Of a stretch of DNA of 64,000 bases, positions 32,100-43,589 are shown in pieces. The notes under the pieces were generated by a model, which made no database searches, was not told the DNA's origin, and saw nothing but the letters and a program-made list of their open reading frames with translations. The stretch covers positions 20,475,523 to 20,539,522 of the forward strand of contig NC_083641.1 in the NCBI RefSeq assembly GCF_963576545.1, written 5' to 3'. Numbering within the stretch: position 1 is the stretch's first letter; every line of letters begins with the position of its first letter. Origin of the DNA: Limanda limanda. Lineage: Eukaryota > Chordata > Actinopteri > Pleuronectiformes > Pleuronectidae. Both the position numbers and the translations under genes were made by a program.

Positions 32100-34720
32100 G
32101 AAGATTCAAGATTCAAGATTTTTATTGTCAAATGAACAGAGATAACATGAAGTAGTCACTGTCAATGAAATGCTTGGGTCACACACTCTCTTTAAGCAAT
32201 GCTCAGTAATTTCAACCCAAAAAAATAAAATAAAAATAGAAATAGTATAAAATAGAATAAAATAGAATAACAATGAAATAGAATATCAAAAATTTAAAAT
32301 AGAAAATAAAGTATATGCATCTAAATATATATCTTTACAGATGAATGCTCAGTTTGTGCAGTAGTGCAAATATTCAAATAGGGTTATTATGGTGCCGGTG
32401 CAAATATGTAAATATTCCAGGGTGCTGGTTTGGTGGAGTCATTGCAGTTCCGAGGAGTTTAAAAGTCTTATCGCCTGGGGGATGAAACTGTCTCTGAGCC
32501 TGGTGGTGCGGGCCCGGATGCTGCGGTACCGTCGGCCGGCCAGACAGCAGCAGGCAGAAATGTTTATGGCTGGGATAAAGGGGGTCTTTTTAGTCCGGTT
32601 GCTCTTCCTCCTGCACCGCTGGGTGTAGAGGTCCTCCATGGATGGCAGCTCCGTCCTGGTGATGTGTTGAGCAGACTTCACAACCCTCTGTAGAGCCTTA
32701 CGGTTCAGGGCGGTGCAGCTGCCGTACCAGGCGGTGATGCAGCCAGTCAGGATGCTCTCTATGGTGCACCTGTAGAAGTTGCACAGGATCCTGGAGTCCA
32801 TGTGGAGCCTCCGCAGCCTGCGGAAGAAGAAGAGTGGCTGCCTGGCCGTCTTCCTGATGGAGTCTGTGTGATGGGTCCAGGTCAGGTCATCACTGATGTG
32901 GACCCCGAGGAACCTGAAGGTGCTGACTCGCTCCACCGGGGTCCCGTTGATGAAGAGGGGGGCGTGTTCCACTCCTTGTCCCTTCCTGTAATCCACGATC
33001 AGCTCCTTAGTTTTGCCGACGTTGAGAAGGAGGTTGTTGTCCTGGCACCAAGATGTCAGGGCTCTGACCTCCTCTCTGTAGGCCTTCTCATCGTCGCCGG
33101 TGATCAGGCCTATGACAGTGGTGTCGTCAGCAAACTTGATGATGGTGTTGGAGTTGTGGGTGGCCACGCAGTCATGCGTGAACAGGGAGTACAGGAGAGG
33201 ACTGAGCACGCAGCCCTGGGGGGCACCGTTGTTGAGAGTCAGGTTGGAGGATGTGGAGCTGCCGATCCGCACCGCCTGTGGCTTGCCCGTCAGGAAGTTC
33301 AGGATCCACTCACGGAGGGCGATGTTGAGCCCAAGGTCTCTGAGCTTGGTGACGAGCTTCAGGGGCACAATGGTGTTGAATGATGAACTGTAGTCGACGA
33401 ACAGCATTCTCACATATGTGTCCCTCTGGTCCAGGTGGGAGAGGGCAGTGGGGAGGGTGAGGGAGATGGCATCTGCAGTCGACCTATTTGGCTTGTAGGC
33501 AAACTGCAGAGGGTCCAGAGAGACAGGGAGGGAGGAGGTGATGAAGGGTTGGACCAGCCGCTCAAAGCACTTCATTATGATGGAAGTAAGTGCTACTGGG
33601 CGGTAGTCGTTCAGGCAGAGGGTTTTAGTTTTCTTGGGAACAGGGACAATGATAATCTTCTGGAAACATGCGGGGACTACAGACTGGAGCAGAGACTTGT
33701 TGAGGATGTCTGTGAACACATCTGCCAGCTGATCTGCACACACCTTGAGAGATCGGCCAGGGATGCCATCAGGTCCAGGTGCCTTGCGTGTGTTGATCCG
33801 GTTGAGACATCTCCACACGTCTGCCCTGGATTTGACGGGGGGGGCAGCGGTCCTCCTGGGCCTCTTTGATCTCCCCAGCCGGGGGGCTGCTCTCAAAGCG
33901 GGCGTAAAAAGTGTTCAGATCCTCTGGGAGAGATGACGACACATCATCAGCACTGCTGGTCTTAGCTTTGTAGTCTGTGATGGTTTTCAGTCCGGCCCAC
34001 ATGTTCCTAGTGTTGGAGCCCTTGTAGTGGGACTCCACTTTGTCCCTGTACAGTCTCTTAGCACTGCTTATAGCACTCCGGAGCGCGTACCTGGACTACC
34101 TGTATTCCTCCAGATCCCCTGAGATGTAGGCAACGGTCCTTTCTTTTAGTTTAGCATGGACGTCACAATTGATCCAGGGCTTCTGATTTGGAAATGTTTG
34201 TACAGAAATCCTGGGTAAGACGTCATCGATGCATTTGCTGATGTAGCAGATGACCGCGTCCGTGTACGTGTTGATGTCATCATCCTGGAACACGCACCAC
34301 TCCGTCGTGCTGAAGCAGTCCTGAAGAGCCGAGTCTGATTGGTCGGACCACCGCTGAATGGTCCGAGTCACCGGTCTGTCACGCTTGAGTTTCTGCCTAT
34401 AGGAAGGCAGCAGCAGAACTGAAACGTGATCTGATTTGCCGAATGGGGGGCGGGGGAGGGCCTTATACGCACCCCGGAAGGGAGTGTAAACATGGTCCGT
34501 TGAAAAGCCATCCTGCTACGAAGTTCATCCAGATTGTTATCCAGGGACTGAACATTAGCCAGAAGAATGCTTGGTAGAGGAGGCCGGTTCTCACGTTTCC
34601 TCAGCCTGACCAGGACGCCTGCTCGGGACCCTCGTTTCCTTCGTCGCCTTCGTGTTCCAGGTATCGCAGGTAACCAGCGCCATGGGTAGTCTCCTTTGTT
34701 TGTTGTTGGTGCCGGTGAAA
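32100..34720 (-). mobile_element. L2-type LINE, frameshifted and internally deleted
   Basis: The minus-strand frame 33847-32439 encodes reverse transcriptase with [58 protein letters not shown] and the catalytic region [14 protein letters not shown], typical of CR1/L2 LINEs. The upstream piece (34038-33840) is in another frame, with the break at a run of eight or more G at ~33837-33845. An endonuclease start (PSILLANVQSLDNNLDELR, ~34585-34520) is followed by a deletion of most of the endonuclease. The 3' end on the minus strand finishes in the tandem tail (TCTTGAA)n near 32101-32125, as in fish L2 elements. The copy is dead. Confidence 0.85.
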
Positions 34721-35464
34721 AAGTGTTTTTTATCGTTAACTCGATGGACAGAAGTTGTTCTCTATCATATATGTTTGTTTGTTTATTTTGACAGGGACAG
34801 TGCATATTAATAGACATTTCTGTAAATATGCCAGATTTAGCCAGAAGGTTAGTTTCCATCTGCAGTCCTTGGCCAGATGTAACAATAGGCTCCCTAAAAA
34901 GCAAATAAGCAAATAACAGAAAGAGTTTAAAAAAGAACATAGAAAAGCAACAGATAAAACATTAATTATAACCACATACAAGTATTCAGTAGTTCAAGCA
35001 TTAAAATACATGAAGCATGCAGGACAAACAAGAGTCAGCATCAAACAAACACAAATTGAAAAGGTAGACTAGGACTTATAGAGGACATCTATATGTGTTA
35101 GACATCGAGGCAGTAGCCCACCAAAGCAGACAGTACATGCACAACAAACTAACAAAAAGTCGACATGACAATAGTACATGAAGCAGCACAGGAGAGACAT
35201 AGAACGAGCTACAAAAAGCATACAAACAAGCAAGCATACAAAGTAAGTTGCAGGACAAATTCACAGACACGCTGACACAAGGAGGCATATATGATGATAG
35301 GGCTCGCTTTACTGGAGTGCACAATGCAAAATAAAGTAGAAGAGAATAATGATGATGTATGAATGGCTGAGTTAGGTCCTGTTTATTATATAATGTGACT
35401 GCAAAACGATTGTAAACAGGAGGAGAGCAGTTAAGGGGAAATTTGTTGCCCCACACATCTGCTT
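34721..35464 (-). repeat. unclassified retroelement 3' end with AAAC-type tail
   Basis: On the minus strand the sequence ends in CCTGTCAAAATAAACAAACA at about 34795-34770, a short (CAAA)n tail typical of a retroposon 3' end. The body to 35464 holds only short frames without a recognised domain. Confidence 0.4.
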
Positions 35465-35473
35465 TTGCTTCTG

Positions 35474-36760
35474 ACTGAGTTGTTTGAAGTCTGCTACAGA
35501 TGTGTCTTTTCTGAGTTGACGTTCATCTCGGAACCAAATCAGCGAAGGGGCGAAGGGTGAGATTCACATCAAATGCATCAAGACTTAAAACCGATTATTT
35601 TTCATATAGTAAGAAAGTTTAGGTGTAAAATAACATGAGAGTTCAGTGGATGAAGATATTTTTACAGTGTAAACTGTGGATTTGCGTGTCTTACAGTTAA
35701 TACACAATTGTGAGTTGTTAATGGAGATTAATGTTGTGAACTCAACATGTATCATGAAAAGTGTGACAGGCTTATTCAAATTGACCTTTTGTAAGTTTCT
35801 TTTTTTCCCCACTCGTCATCAGAGAATGATTTTATTTTCCATTATTAAATGTTCAAAGTATACGTTCCCACCCGATTGTTCCTTCTTCAACCAGGAAAAC
35901 AAGAACATTATATATTACTACATGGATTATGGCTGTGTAGTCACCTTTGTTCACTTTCTCTGCTGTTGCCTGATGAGTGACAATGACGCTGCAGTTGTCC
36001 TACACAGAGAAATTTTGCCCTGGGGCGAAAACCCAGCTGAGCTAAGGAGGATTGAAATCACATGAAATTGTGAAGGGATATATTGATATATTGGTGAAGT
36101 TGGAAAAATACCTTCCACCATGGTTAACAAAACAGACCTGAGAAAGGGGATTGGTTGACTGCTTCCATCTAGTGGTCATATCTAGAGCTGACAGTTGTGC
36201 ATTGTTGATGTTTTAGAATATAGGCCACTCTTTCTCATGCAGAATTCACCCTTCACACATGAATATCTTTTTCTTTCAAATAAACCAGATTATTGTCACT
36301 ATGTAATAAGATTGGCCCATTTGAAACATGAATGAAAAAAACAATCTTTTCCCTTCCATGCAAAAAACTTAAGGATCCACGGTGGCTCGGGAGGTTGAGG
36401 TGGGTTTGATTCCCGTCTCCCTCATTCCACACACGCCAAGGCGTCACTGGGCAAGACGCTGAACCCGAAAGACAGCTGATGTCAGTGTATGAATGATGTG
36501 TGATAGAGAAAGTGCTGCATGTGGAAGCACTGCATGAACGTGTGAGTGGGTGGAAGGCAAAACTGTACAGTGAAGCACTTTGAGTGGTTAATGGAAAAAG
36601 AAAGGTGCTACATATGAATACAGACCATTTACCAAATACAGACCATAAATATTAATCTGACCAAACATGTTGGTCTCTTGGTGGCAATGTTAGAACCCGA
36701 ATGTAGAACAATTCTGCTGAAACCGGAGAAACCTGAGGAAATAAGCAATATTTTCTACAA
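35474..36760 (+). pseudogene. OlfC pseudogene relic B, paralogue of relic A
   Basis: The same three receptor pieces as at 21633-22960 recur: exon-1 tail at 35474-35552 (VFSELTFISEPNQRR), exon-4 piece at about 35975-36055 (WGENPAELRRIE, more truncated) and TM7/tail near 36680-36745 (LLKPEKPEE). The shared losses show that decay preceded the block duplication. The Tol2-like element that abuts relic A is absent here. Confidence 0.78.
36369..36640 (+). repeat. tRNA-derived SINE, paralogue of 22600-22860
   Basis: It is better preserved than its paralogue: GGGTTTGATTCCCGTCTCCC, then CCAAGGCGTCACTGGGCAAG and ACGCTGAACCCG, a TGAAGCACTTTGAGTGG segment and the tail ATACAGACCATTTACC. It was inherited with the duplicated block. 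Confidence 0.68.
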
Positions 36761-37218
36761 ATCTTATGTTTTCTTAATTGTTTCATGAATAAAATGATCT
36801 TATGTTGTTGATTTAAATTTTTGAATTTTGTATTAAGTTGCTGCTGATTATTTCTCATGTATTTGTTAACATTGCAGGACAGGAGTTTACAAACAATGTT
36901 ACAATAACACTTGAGGGCACTGTAACCAGTCTTTATTTTTATTTCAATTACACCACAACTTATATACTATGATGTGCAATTTGTTTTTAGGTTTTATAGT
37001 GAAGACAAAACTCTTTTTGTTGTTGCAAAAACTTTTCATAGTTTATTTCATATTTCCAGCACGAATTGTTAATTATTTGTAAAATAATAAAACAATAGAT
37101 TTTAAAGACGTTCACAAAATACAATATAAGAAAAAGCATGCAAATGTAAATATTCACACAAACTAGGTGAAGAACTATTGTGTGCTGCCATCATAAATAT
37201 CCCCAGAGCTCAGATGTA

Positions 37219-40200
37219 CTAGGATTCATTCTTGTTCATCAAATGTTTCTTGGTGTTCTTTTCGGGCTTAAACAATATGATGTAACACTTTGGAGCAAAT
37301 ATACACAGAATTAATCCAAAGCTGGAGGCCAGGATGGCAAATATCTCCACAGCCACAGTGAATTTACCAGGAGAGCTGACGTAAGCTGGAATAAAAGTGA
37401 TCCAGACGGCACAGAATATCAACATGCTGAACGTTATGAGCTTTGCCTCATTAAAATTATCAGGAAGCTTCCGAGCAAGGATGGCTAACACGAAGCAAAA
37501 GAAGGCCAACAGGCCTATGTACCCGAGCACAGCCCAGAACCCAATGGCTGAACCCAACGCACACTCCAGGATGATTCTGTCTTTGTATGTGGTCAGGTTT
37601 TTCATTGGAAAAGGGGGACTGAGAACTAACCAAATAATACATATTAGAACTTGAATAAACGTGAAGGACACCACAGTCATTCTTTGCTGCGGAGGGCCGA
37701 ACCATTTCATGATGTTACGACCTGGAAGTGTTGCTTTAAAGGCCATCAACACCACTATAGTTTTGCCGAGGACACAAGAGATGCAAAGGACGAAGGTGAT
37801 GCCGAACGCCGTGTGTCGCAGCATGCAGGACCACTCGGAGGGTGCTCCCATGAAAGTAAGTGAACACAAGAAACACAGAGTCAGCGAGAAGAGCAGCAGG
37901 AAGCTCAGCTCGGAGTTGTTCGCCCGGACAATTGGGGACGTCCTGTTACGAAAGAATACGGCCGCTGTTATGATAGCGAGAAACGCGCCGCCAACGGAGA
38001 ACGCAGCCAGGATGATTCCCAGGACCTCATGGATGGAGAGAAACTCTACAGGCTTAGGGAGACAAGTGTTTCTCTCTGCGTTGGACCAGAACTCCTCAGA
38101 GCAGGGGAAGCAATCAGGTGAATCTGAAAAAATAAATGAAGAAAAACACTTTCAGCAGCCTTATATTTGATGTAAACTTTATATAATGAACACTAGGTGC
38201 TTGACAGAGGTAACGAAAACCACACCAAAATACGTGTGGGAGGTGGAAGACAACAATAATGGTTTGAAAGAAAACCACACCCAAATATAACAAGAAATAA
38301 AATTTAAAAAACCTTATAAAAGTTTAAAGAAATTCCCTACAGCCAGACGGGAGATATCATGTTCTAGAAACCAAGATCATTATGAGACCAAAGTTTTGAG
38401 GCCACCAATGACCTTGACATTTGAGCTTTTGCTCCCAAATCCAATCAGTACATCATTAAGTCCAAGTGAATGTTTGTGCCAAATGTTAAAGGATTCCCTA
38501 AAGGTATCCTTGAGATGTGTGATGACAATAATGGAACGTACATCAAATGACCCCAAAACATAATGCTTGCAGCAGAGGCCCTTCTTCAGACCTGCTTTGT
38601 CCGAAATGTTTCCTACAAGTCGGTGGGTGCATCAACTGGTGTTGAACATTCCTCGTGTTCTTGTTTCACCTGTAGCATTGCTTATCTCTCCCTCAGGACA
38701 TGGTACACAGTCATAGCAGCAGATGGGTTTCCTTCTCTGCAGCACTTTACGGGTTCCTGCAGGGCAGCTGTCCGTGCACACTGAAGCAGGCACCTGTCAC
38801 ACAGACACACAAACTCACACAGATATCACACTATGGCTACACAGCTGGTATAAGTGTTACCTTTTGGCCCTTCACCTGTTTGCTTCCCTCCACCCACGTG
38901 AAGTTCCTGCTGATGTGGAATTCCTGGCCGACCGGCAGCGACGCATTGTAGTGCCCGACTGTCACCAACTCAATGCTGCCACTCGCTCTTCTTTGCCAGT
39001 TGACCAGCTCATATGTGGCCACCGGGTCTCCGTTGGCATCAAACGACACATCATAACCGTTCTGGGAAAAACTGACTTTCTTCAGCTCAGTGAGAACCTG
39101 TGAAGATGAAATGAAAGAAGACAGGAAGTAAATAATGTAAAGTACATTTTCATCTTGGTACGTATGTGACGTATTTGTTTGGACCGACCTGTTTGGACGC
39201 TATCCTGGTGAGTTTGTCACACTCTCTTGTAGAGTTAGTTTTCTGGCACACTGCGTTATGAATGGCATGAGCTATTGCATAAACGGCCTTGTACACCATG
39301 TTGGTGATGCGGAGCTGAGACGTGTCGGTGTACGGGCTCTGGAGCCTCTGTATGTCTTCAGTTCCATCACATAGACTCTCTCCTGTGGCTGCAACAAAAA
39401 ACACAACGAGGAAGAGACTGTGCTTTTTACTAATTATCATTTACATTTATGAAAATAATAAGAAAAATTTCCTTGAAACTGACTTTACATATATTAATAT
39501 TTACAAAACAAAAACATGAATATGATATTATCATAGTATTTTGCTTTACTGTGCTTTTCCATTATAATTATATATCATTACAATTACTATTGCTATGATA
39601 TCACTGCACATTATATAAGTATGCAGCATGTACACTGTCAGTATCCTTTTAAATAACTTTATTATGTTGTTAATGTTCTCCATCTATGTTTATTTATCTT
39701 ATTTGTCTTCTATTTTATACTTATTTAATATCTATTTCATTATTACCTTGTACCTTATTATATTTTCAGCTTGCATATTTATCATATGTCATCTCATTTA
39801 TTTTTCATGTATCTTTGATGTTAATTGTGAACCACAAATAAATAAACGTTAATTACCATGCAGCTCCACAAATTCTGACAATCAACAACACAATTGATAG
39901 TGTGACCTATGTTTTAAGAGTAAAAAATAATTCAGCACAACTTCCTTACTCCGGTCCAGCCTGCAGTCGAATTCAGTCTCCCAGAACTCAGTCAGCACCG
40001 GGGACGCAGACACTTTGGTGGGGGGCAGATCCAGCAGGAAGTCCCTCAGGCCGGGGATGACAGCTTGCTGGATGCCAATTCCGATGGCCCCGGCACAGAA
40101 GGAGAACCTCAGCAGCTGTGAGTCAGTCACCCAGGCCTCGCTTCCTAACCACTGACGAGGAGGAGAAGGCTCCCGGGACAGCTCCTCCAACAGGATCCTC

Positions 40201-42232
40201 ATGTCTCCAGAGGCTGCGAAGGCCACAATAACTGTGGCTGTCGACCTGGAGAGATGATGTAATGCATAATGCACACAGTTAATATGGATAAGGCAATTTA
40301 AACAAGCAAAATGAGAACGTCAGTGTCTCGAATGTACAGTTTCTCAATGGGTATTTGTATTCAGGCCATTAAGATCAATAAACAAAAAAAAAAAAAAGTC
40401 AGTTCTTATTCAGTATTAGTTATTACATTGTTTTGTATTTTATTACATTATTACTTACGTATTTGTCACTATCTGAATAAATATCTTTCTAATTGTATAT
40501 GTGACTGAATAATTTTAGTTGTTGTAATGTGCAGAAGCTCAGTGTCAACACAGCCTGTGGTGCAGAAACCTGCGGATCACTTCAGCCACTCTCTGGATCT
40601 TGCTGCGCGGGTTGTTGCGGTAGAAAGACTCGGAGTACTCCACGCAGATGCCCTCTCTGTGCGCAGCATCCAGGAAAGACGCCATGCCGTTGTTGCCATA
40701 GTCCGAATCTGAGCGCACAGCACCGATCCACGTCCAGCCGAAGTGTTTAACCAGTTTGGCCAGCGCGTTGGCCTGGAACTGGTCACTGGGGATCGTCCTG
40801 AAGAAACTCGGGTATTGCTTCTTGTTGGAGAGGCAGGCGCACGTGGCAAAGTGGCTCACCTGGAGCAACACAGTGGGAAAAACACCCATGAATAACACTG
40901 GTTAATGATGAATGAATTGAGTAGAAACACAAATAGATTTACTTGAGGGATGTTAAAGGGCCCAATAACGTGCGACATGCTGATGGATGGCGTGGAGCCG
41001 GACTCGCCAACCATGGCCATCACCATTCCGGACTGGGAGCAGTTGTGGTCGTTGCCGAGGCTGAAATCCGGGTCCTGGCCGTTGGAGAGCTGGAAGGCCA
41101 GACGCACCGCCATCGGCACCGAGGCACACGAGTCATAGATGTGGTAACCGAGCGTGACGCCCGGCAGCAGGTTCGAGCTGTTGTTGATCTCCTCAATGGC
41201 AAAGATCATGGCACGTGAGAAGCGCAGCTCACGGGAGTCGATGCTGCACATGCACACATGTATGTGAGCATGTTGTTGTTTACATAGAATGGGATCACAT
41301 GTTTTAATGGGAAAATCACAGGCCTAAGAATAATACTAGTAATACGAACAGGAGTGCTACTACCAATAATAATTATAATAATAATCACAATTATCATCAT
41401 AGCCTATAACGTAAAAGTTACAGGCATACTTATTGTACTAATAATACCACTACTAATGAAAATGGTACTACTAGTACTACTACTACAACAACTAATAATA
41501 GTAATAATTAGAATAATAACTTCCTTTTACAATGTGCTTCACAGACCAAATCAAAAACAAGAACATCATACCTCATCATATATAACATCATAATAGGAAT
41601 AGCCCAATAATACTACTTCTACTAAAAATACTATTACTAATAATAAACATAATATCTACAATTTATAGACATACCAGTCAAAAATTCACAAAAGATGTAA
41701 TGAATGACAATGGTCAACTAATTTCACACAACTAATGACAACTAAATTCATATTCATCTGTTCTTATTCAGTGAAATATTAATAGAAAAGATGTTGAAAA
41801 CAACTGTTTTCATTTAAGAATCACAGATCATAAAAGTGTCTGCTATAGCCACACATTTAGAATATAACACATGCAACATATTTAAAAAATGAAAACAACA
41901 AGATTTTAAGCACAATATACAAATTAAAACATTCATGTCCCCACACGGTCCAACATCCTTTTATTCCCCACTCCCCCCTCGTATACAAACCTCCCCGTGC
42001 ACCTCAGAGGCTCAGGCATCGTGGTGTAGTTATATCTCACTGTGTGCATGTAGTAGTGAATGGAGAAAACCCCCCCAACCATATAGTCCCCGTCCATTGA
42101 GAAGGCAGGTGGATGAACCGTATCCTGCAGCTTACACTTGATCCCAGCCTGGTTCAAGCCAAGAACAGAGTTTAGCTCAAACAAACCCAGAGCCCATACG
42201 AGGTAAACAAAGAGAGCTGAGATCCCCATCAT
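37219..42232 (-). CDS. OlfC (V2R-like) olfactory receptor, minus-strand gene 2, probably intact
   Basis: Paralogue of the gene at 28549-23415, with the same eight-exon plan: 42232-41991, 41243-40943, 40859-40570, 40245-39950, 39388-39189, 39097-38876, 38793-38670, 38123-37219. Seven of eight exons have identical lengths. For exon 5 the ancestral acceptor (TTTTTAG) has become TTTTTTG, and the next AG (TTTGTTGCAG) lies 6 nt downstream. Using it keeps the frame and gives 859 aa, two fewer than the paralogue. Signal peptide, binding residues S164, T187, D207, Y235, cysteine linker and seven helices with [14 protein letters not shown] are all present. No stop was seen. If the new acceptor is not used, the gene is disabled at this junction. 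TATA box at 42276-42283. Confidence 0.88.
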
Positions 42233-42275
42233 CCCCCAAGTGTGTGCATGTGGGCAATAAGTGTGTAATCACTGC

Positions 42276-42283
42276 TTTATATA
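42276..42283 (-). promoter_or_regulatory. TATA box of minus-strand OlfC gene 2
   Basis: TATATAAA on the minus strand, 44 bp upstream of the ATG at 42232 and conserved with 28593-28600. Confidence 0.6.
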
Positions 42284-42429
42284 GCTTTTCAGACTAACGA
42301 TTCCCTCCTACTCTACGTCATCTTACTGTACATCGCAGAGAGGATGCCTTTGCTTTGTATTTTTCAGTTCCTTAGCCTTATGTACTTTATAACCTTCACA
42401 ATGGTTAACTTTGTCTGTTTGTGTGTTAG

Positions 42430-43165
42430 CTTTGACCCTCCAGGCTTCAGACATGCCTTGCACTTAATTCATTTAAGTGTTACCAATAGTGTTTCCAAGT
42501 TGGAATTTCCTTTTTTTTTTTAAAAATGTATAGACTCTGTGGAGTGCAGCAGCTGTCCAGTGGATTTCTGGTCCAGCCCCCAGTGTGACCACTACGTTCC
42601 AAAGAAAACAGAGTTCCTCTCCTACCATGAGCCTCTGGGTATCTGCCTGACCACCGCCTCCCGGCTGGGCACGATTTTCTCTGCTGTCGTCCTGGGCATT
42701 TTCATCCATCACCGCTGCACCCCCATGGTGCGTGCAAACAATTCAGAACTCAGCTTCCTGCTCTTGGTTTCTGTAAAGTTATGTTTCCTTTGCTCTTTGC
42801 CATTCTTCGGACGACCCAGACCATGGACGTGCCAGCTGAGACATGCAGCATTTGGCATCAGCTTTGTGCTATGTGTGTCGTGTATCCTGGTTAAAACCAT
42901 GGTGGTGCTGGCTGTGTTCAAGGCCTCCAAGCCAGGAGGGGAAGCCACTCTGAAGTGGTTTGGCTCTGTGCAGCAGAGAGGGACAGTTCTAGTTCTTACT
43001 TCTGTTCAAGCAGTGATCTGCATTGCCTGGCTTGTGTCTGCTTCACCAGCTCCTTATGAAAACACCCAGTACCACAAAGACAAGATAGTGTATGAGTGTG
43101 TAGTCAGCTCCACGATTGGCATCGCAGTTTTTTTTAATCCCAACAAGGTTATCAGATTAAACTAA
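42430..43165 (+). pseudogene. OlfC pseudogene truncated after TM5
   Basis: An exon-2 stub (42430-42475, DPPGFRHALHL) follows an AG acceptor. Exons 3-8 are missing. The last exon (from 42534) has an intact acceptor and is open through ECSSCPVDFWSSPQCDH, TM1-TM5 and [17 protein letters not shown]. It then collapses at ~43125-43135, where a deletion of about 450 bp joins it to the 3' untranslated sequence (TTTTTAATCCC). TM6, TM7 and the tail are gone. A linker cysteine is also changed (NDRC in the intact genes, CDHY here). No exon 1 exists, as the block junction at ~42390 removed it. Confidence 0.9.
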
Positions 43166-43589
43166 AACAATAAAGATGTGTCTATTAAAAAGACTGAAAT
43201 GGTTGTATATTATTACATTTAACATTGTGTTTTTTTCCCTTATTATATATTTGTTAATTCCCTGGGACACAAACACTGTTGACAGTAATGCTTTAATAAG
43301 AAATAAAGTAATCTCAAGACATGACCTCTCTTTCCTCAAAGCAGGGGACAGAAATATACAACTCAGTTGTTGTCTATATGACAGCTTTACCTACATCAGT
43401 GACCAGAAATCGTTCTCAACTAAAGCACTTATAGGTAAAGTCTGGGAAACAGTGAAATCATTTCCCACTGTTGAATCTACAATAAATAGGCAGGTGAAAA
43501 CATGGTGATGATTATTATCTTTGTTCCACTATTTACATCATCATAGTGATAATAGTGACACTGAACTGTCAGCTGTACCACACTGTATC
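43166..43589 (+). other. 3' spacer of the pseudogene unit
   Basis: Collinear with the spacers after the intact array genes (for example 50395-50815), including AACACTGTTGACAGTAATGC and GGGACAGAAATATACAAC. No gene. Confidence 0.65.

Noticed and set aside
23415..42232. Minus-strand genes as extracellular calcium-sensing receptor (casr)
   Set aside because: They are family C relatives, but the clustered duplication, OlfC-like exon pattern and short C-terminal tail (about 20 residues after TM7) fit olfactory receptors; casr is single-copy with a long cytoplasmic tail.
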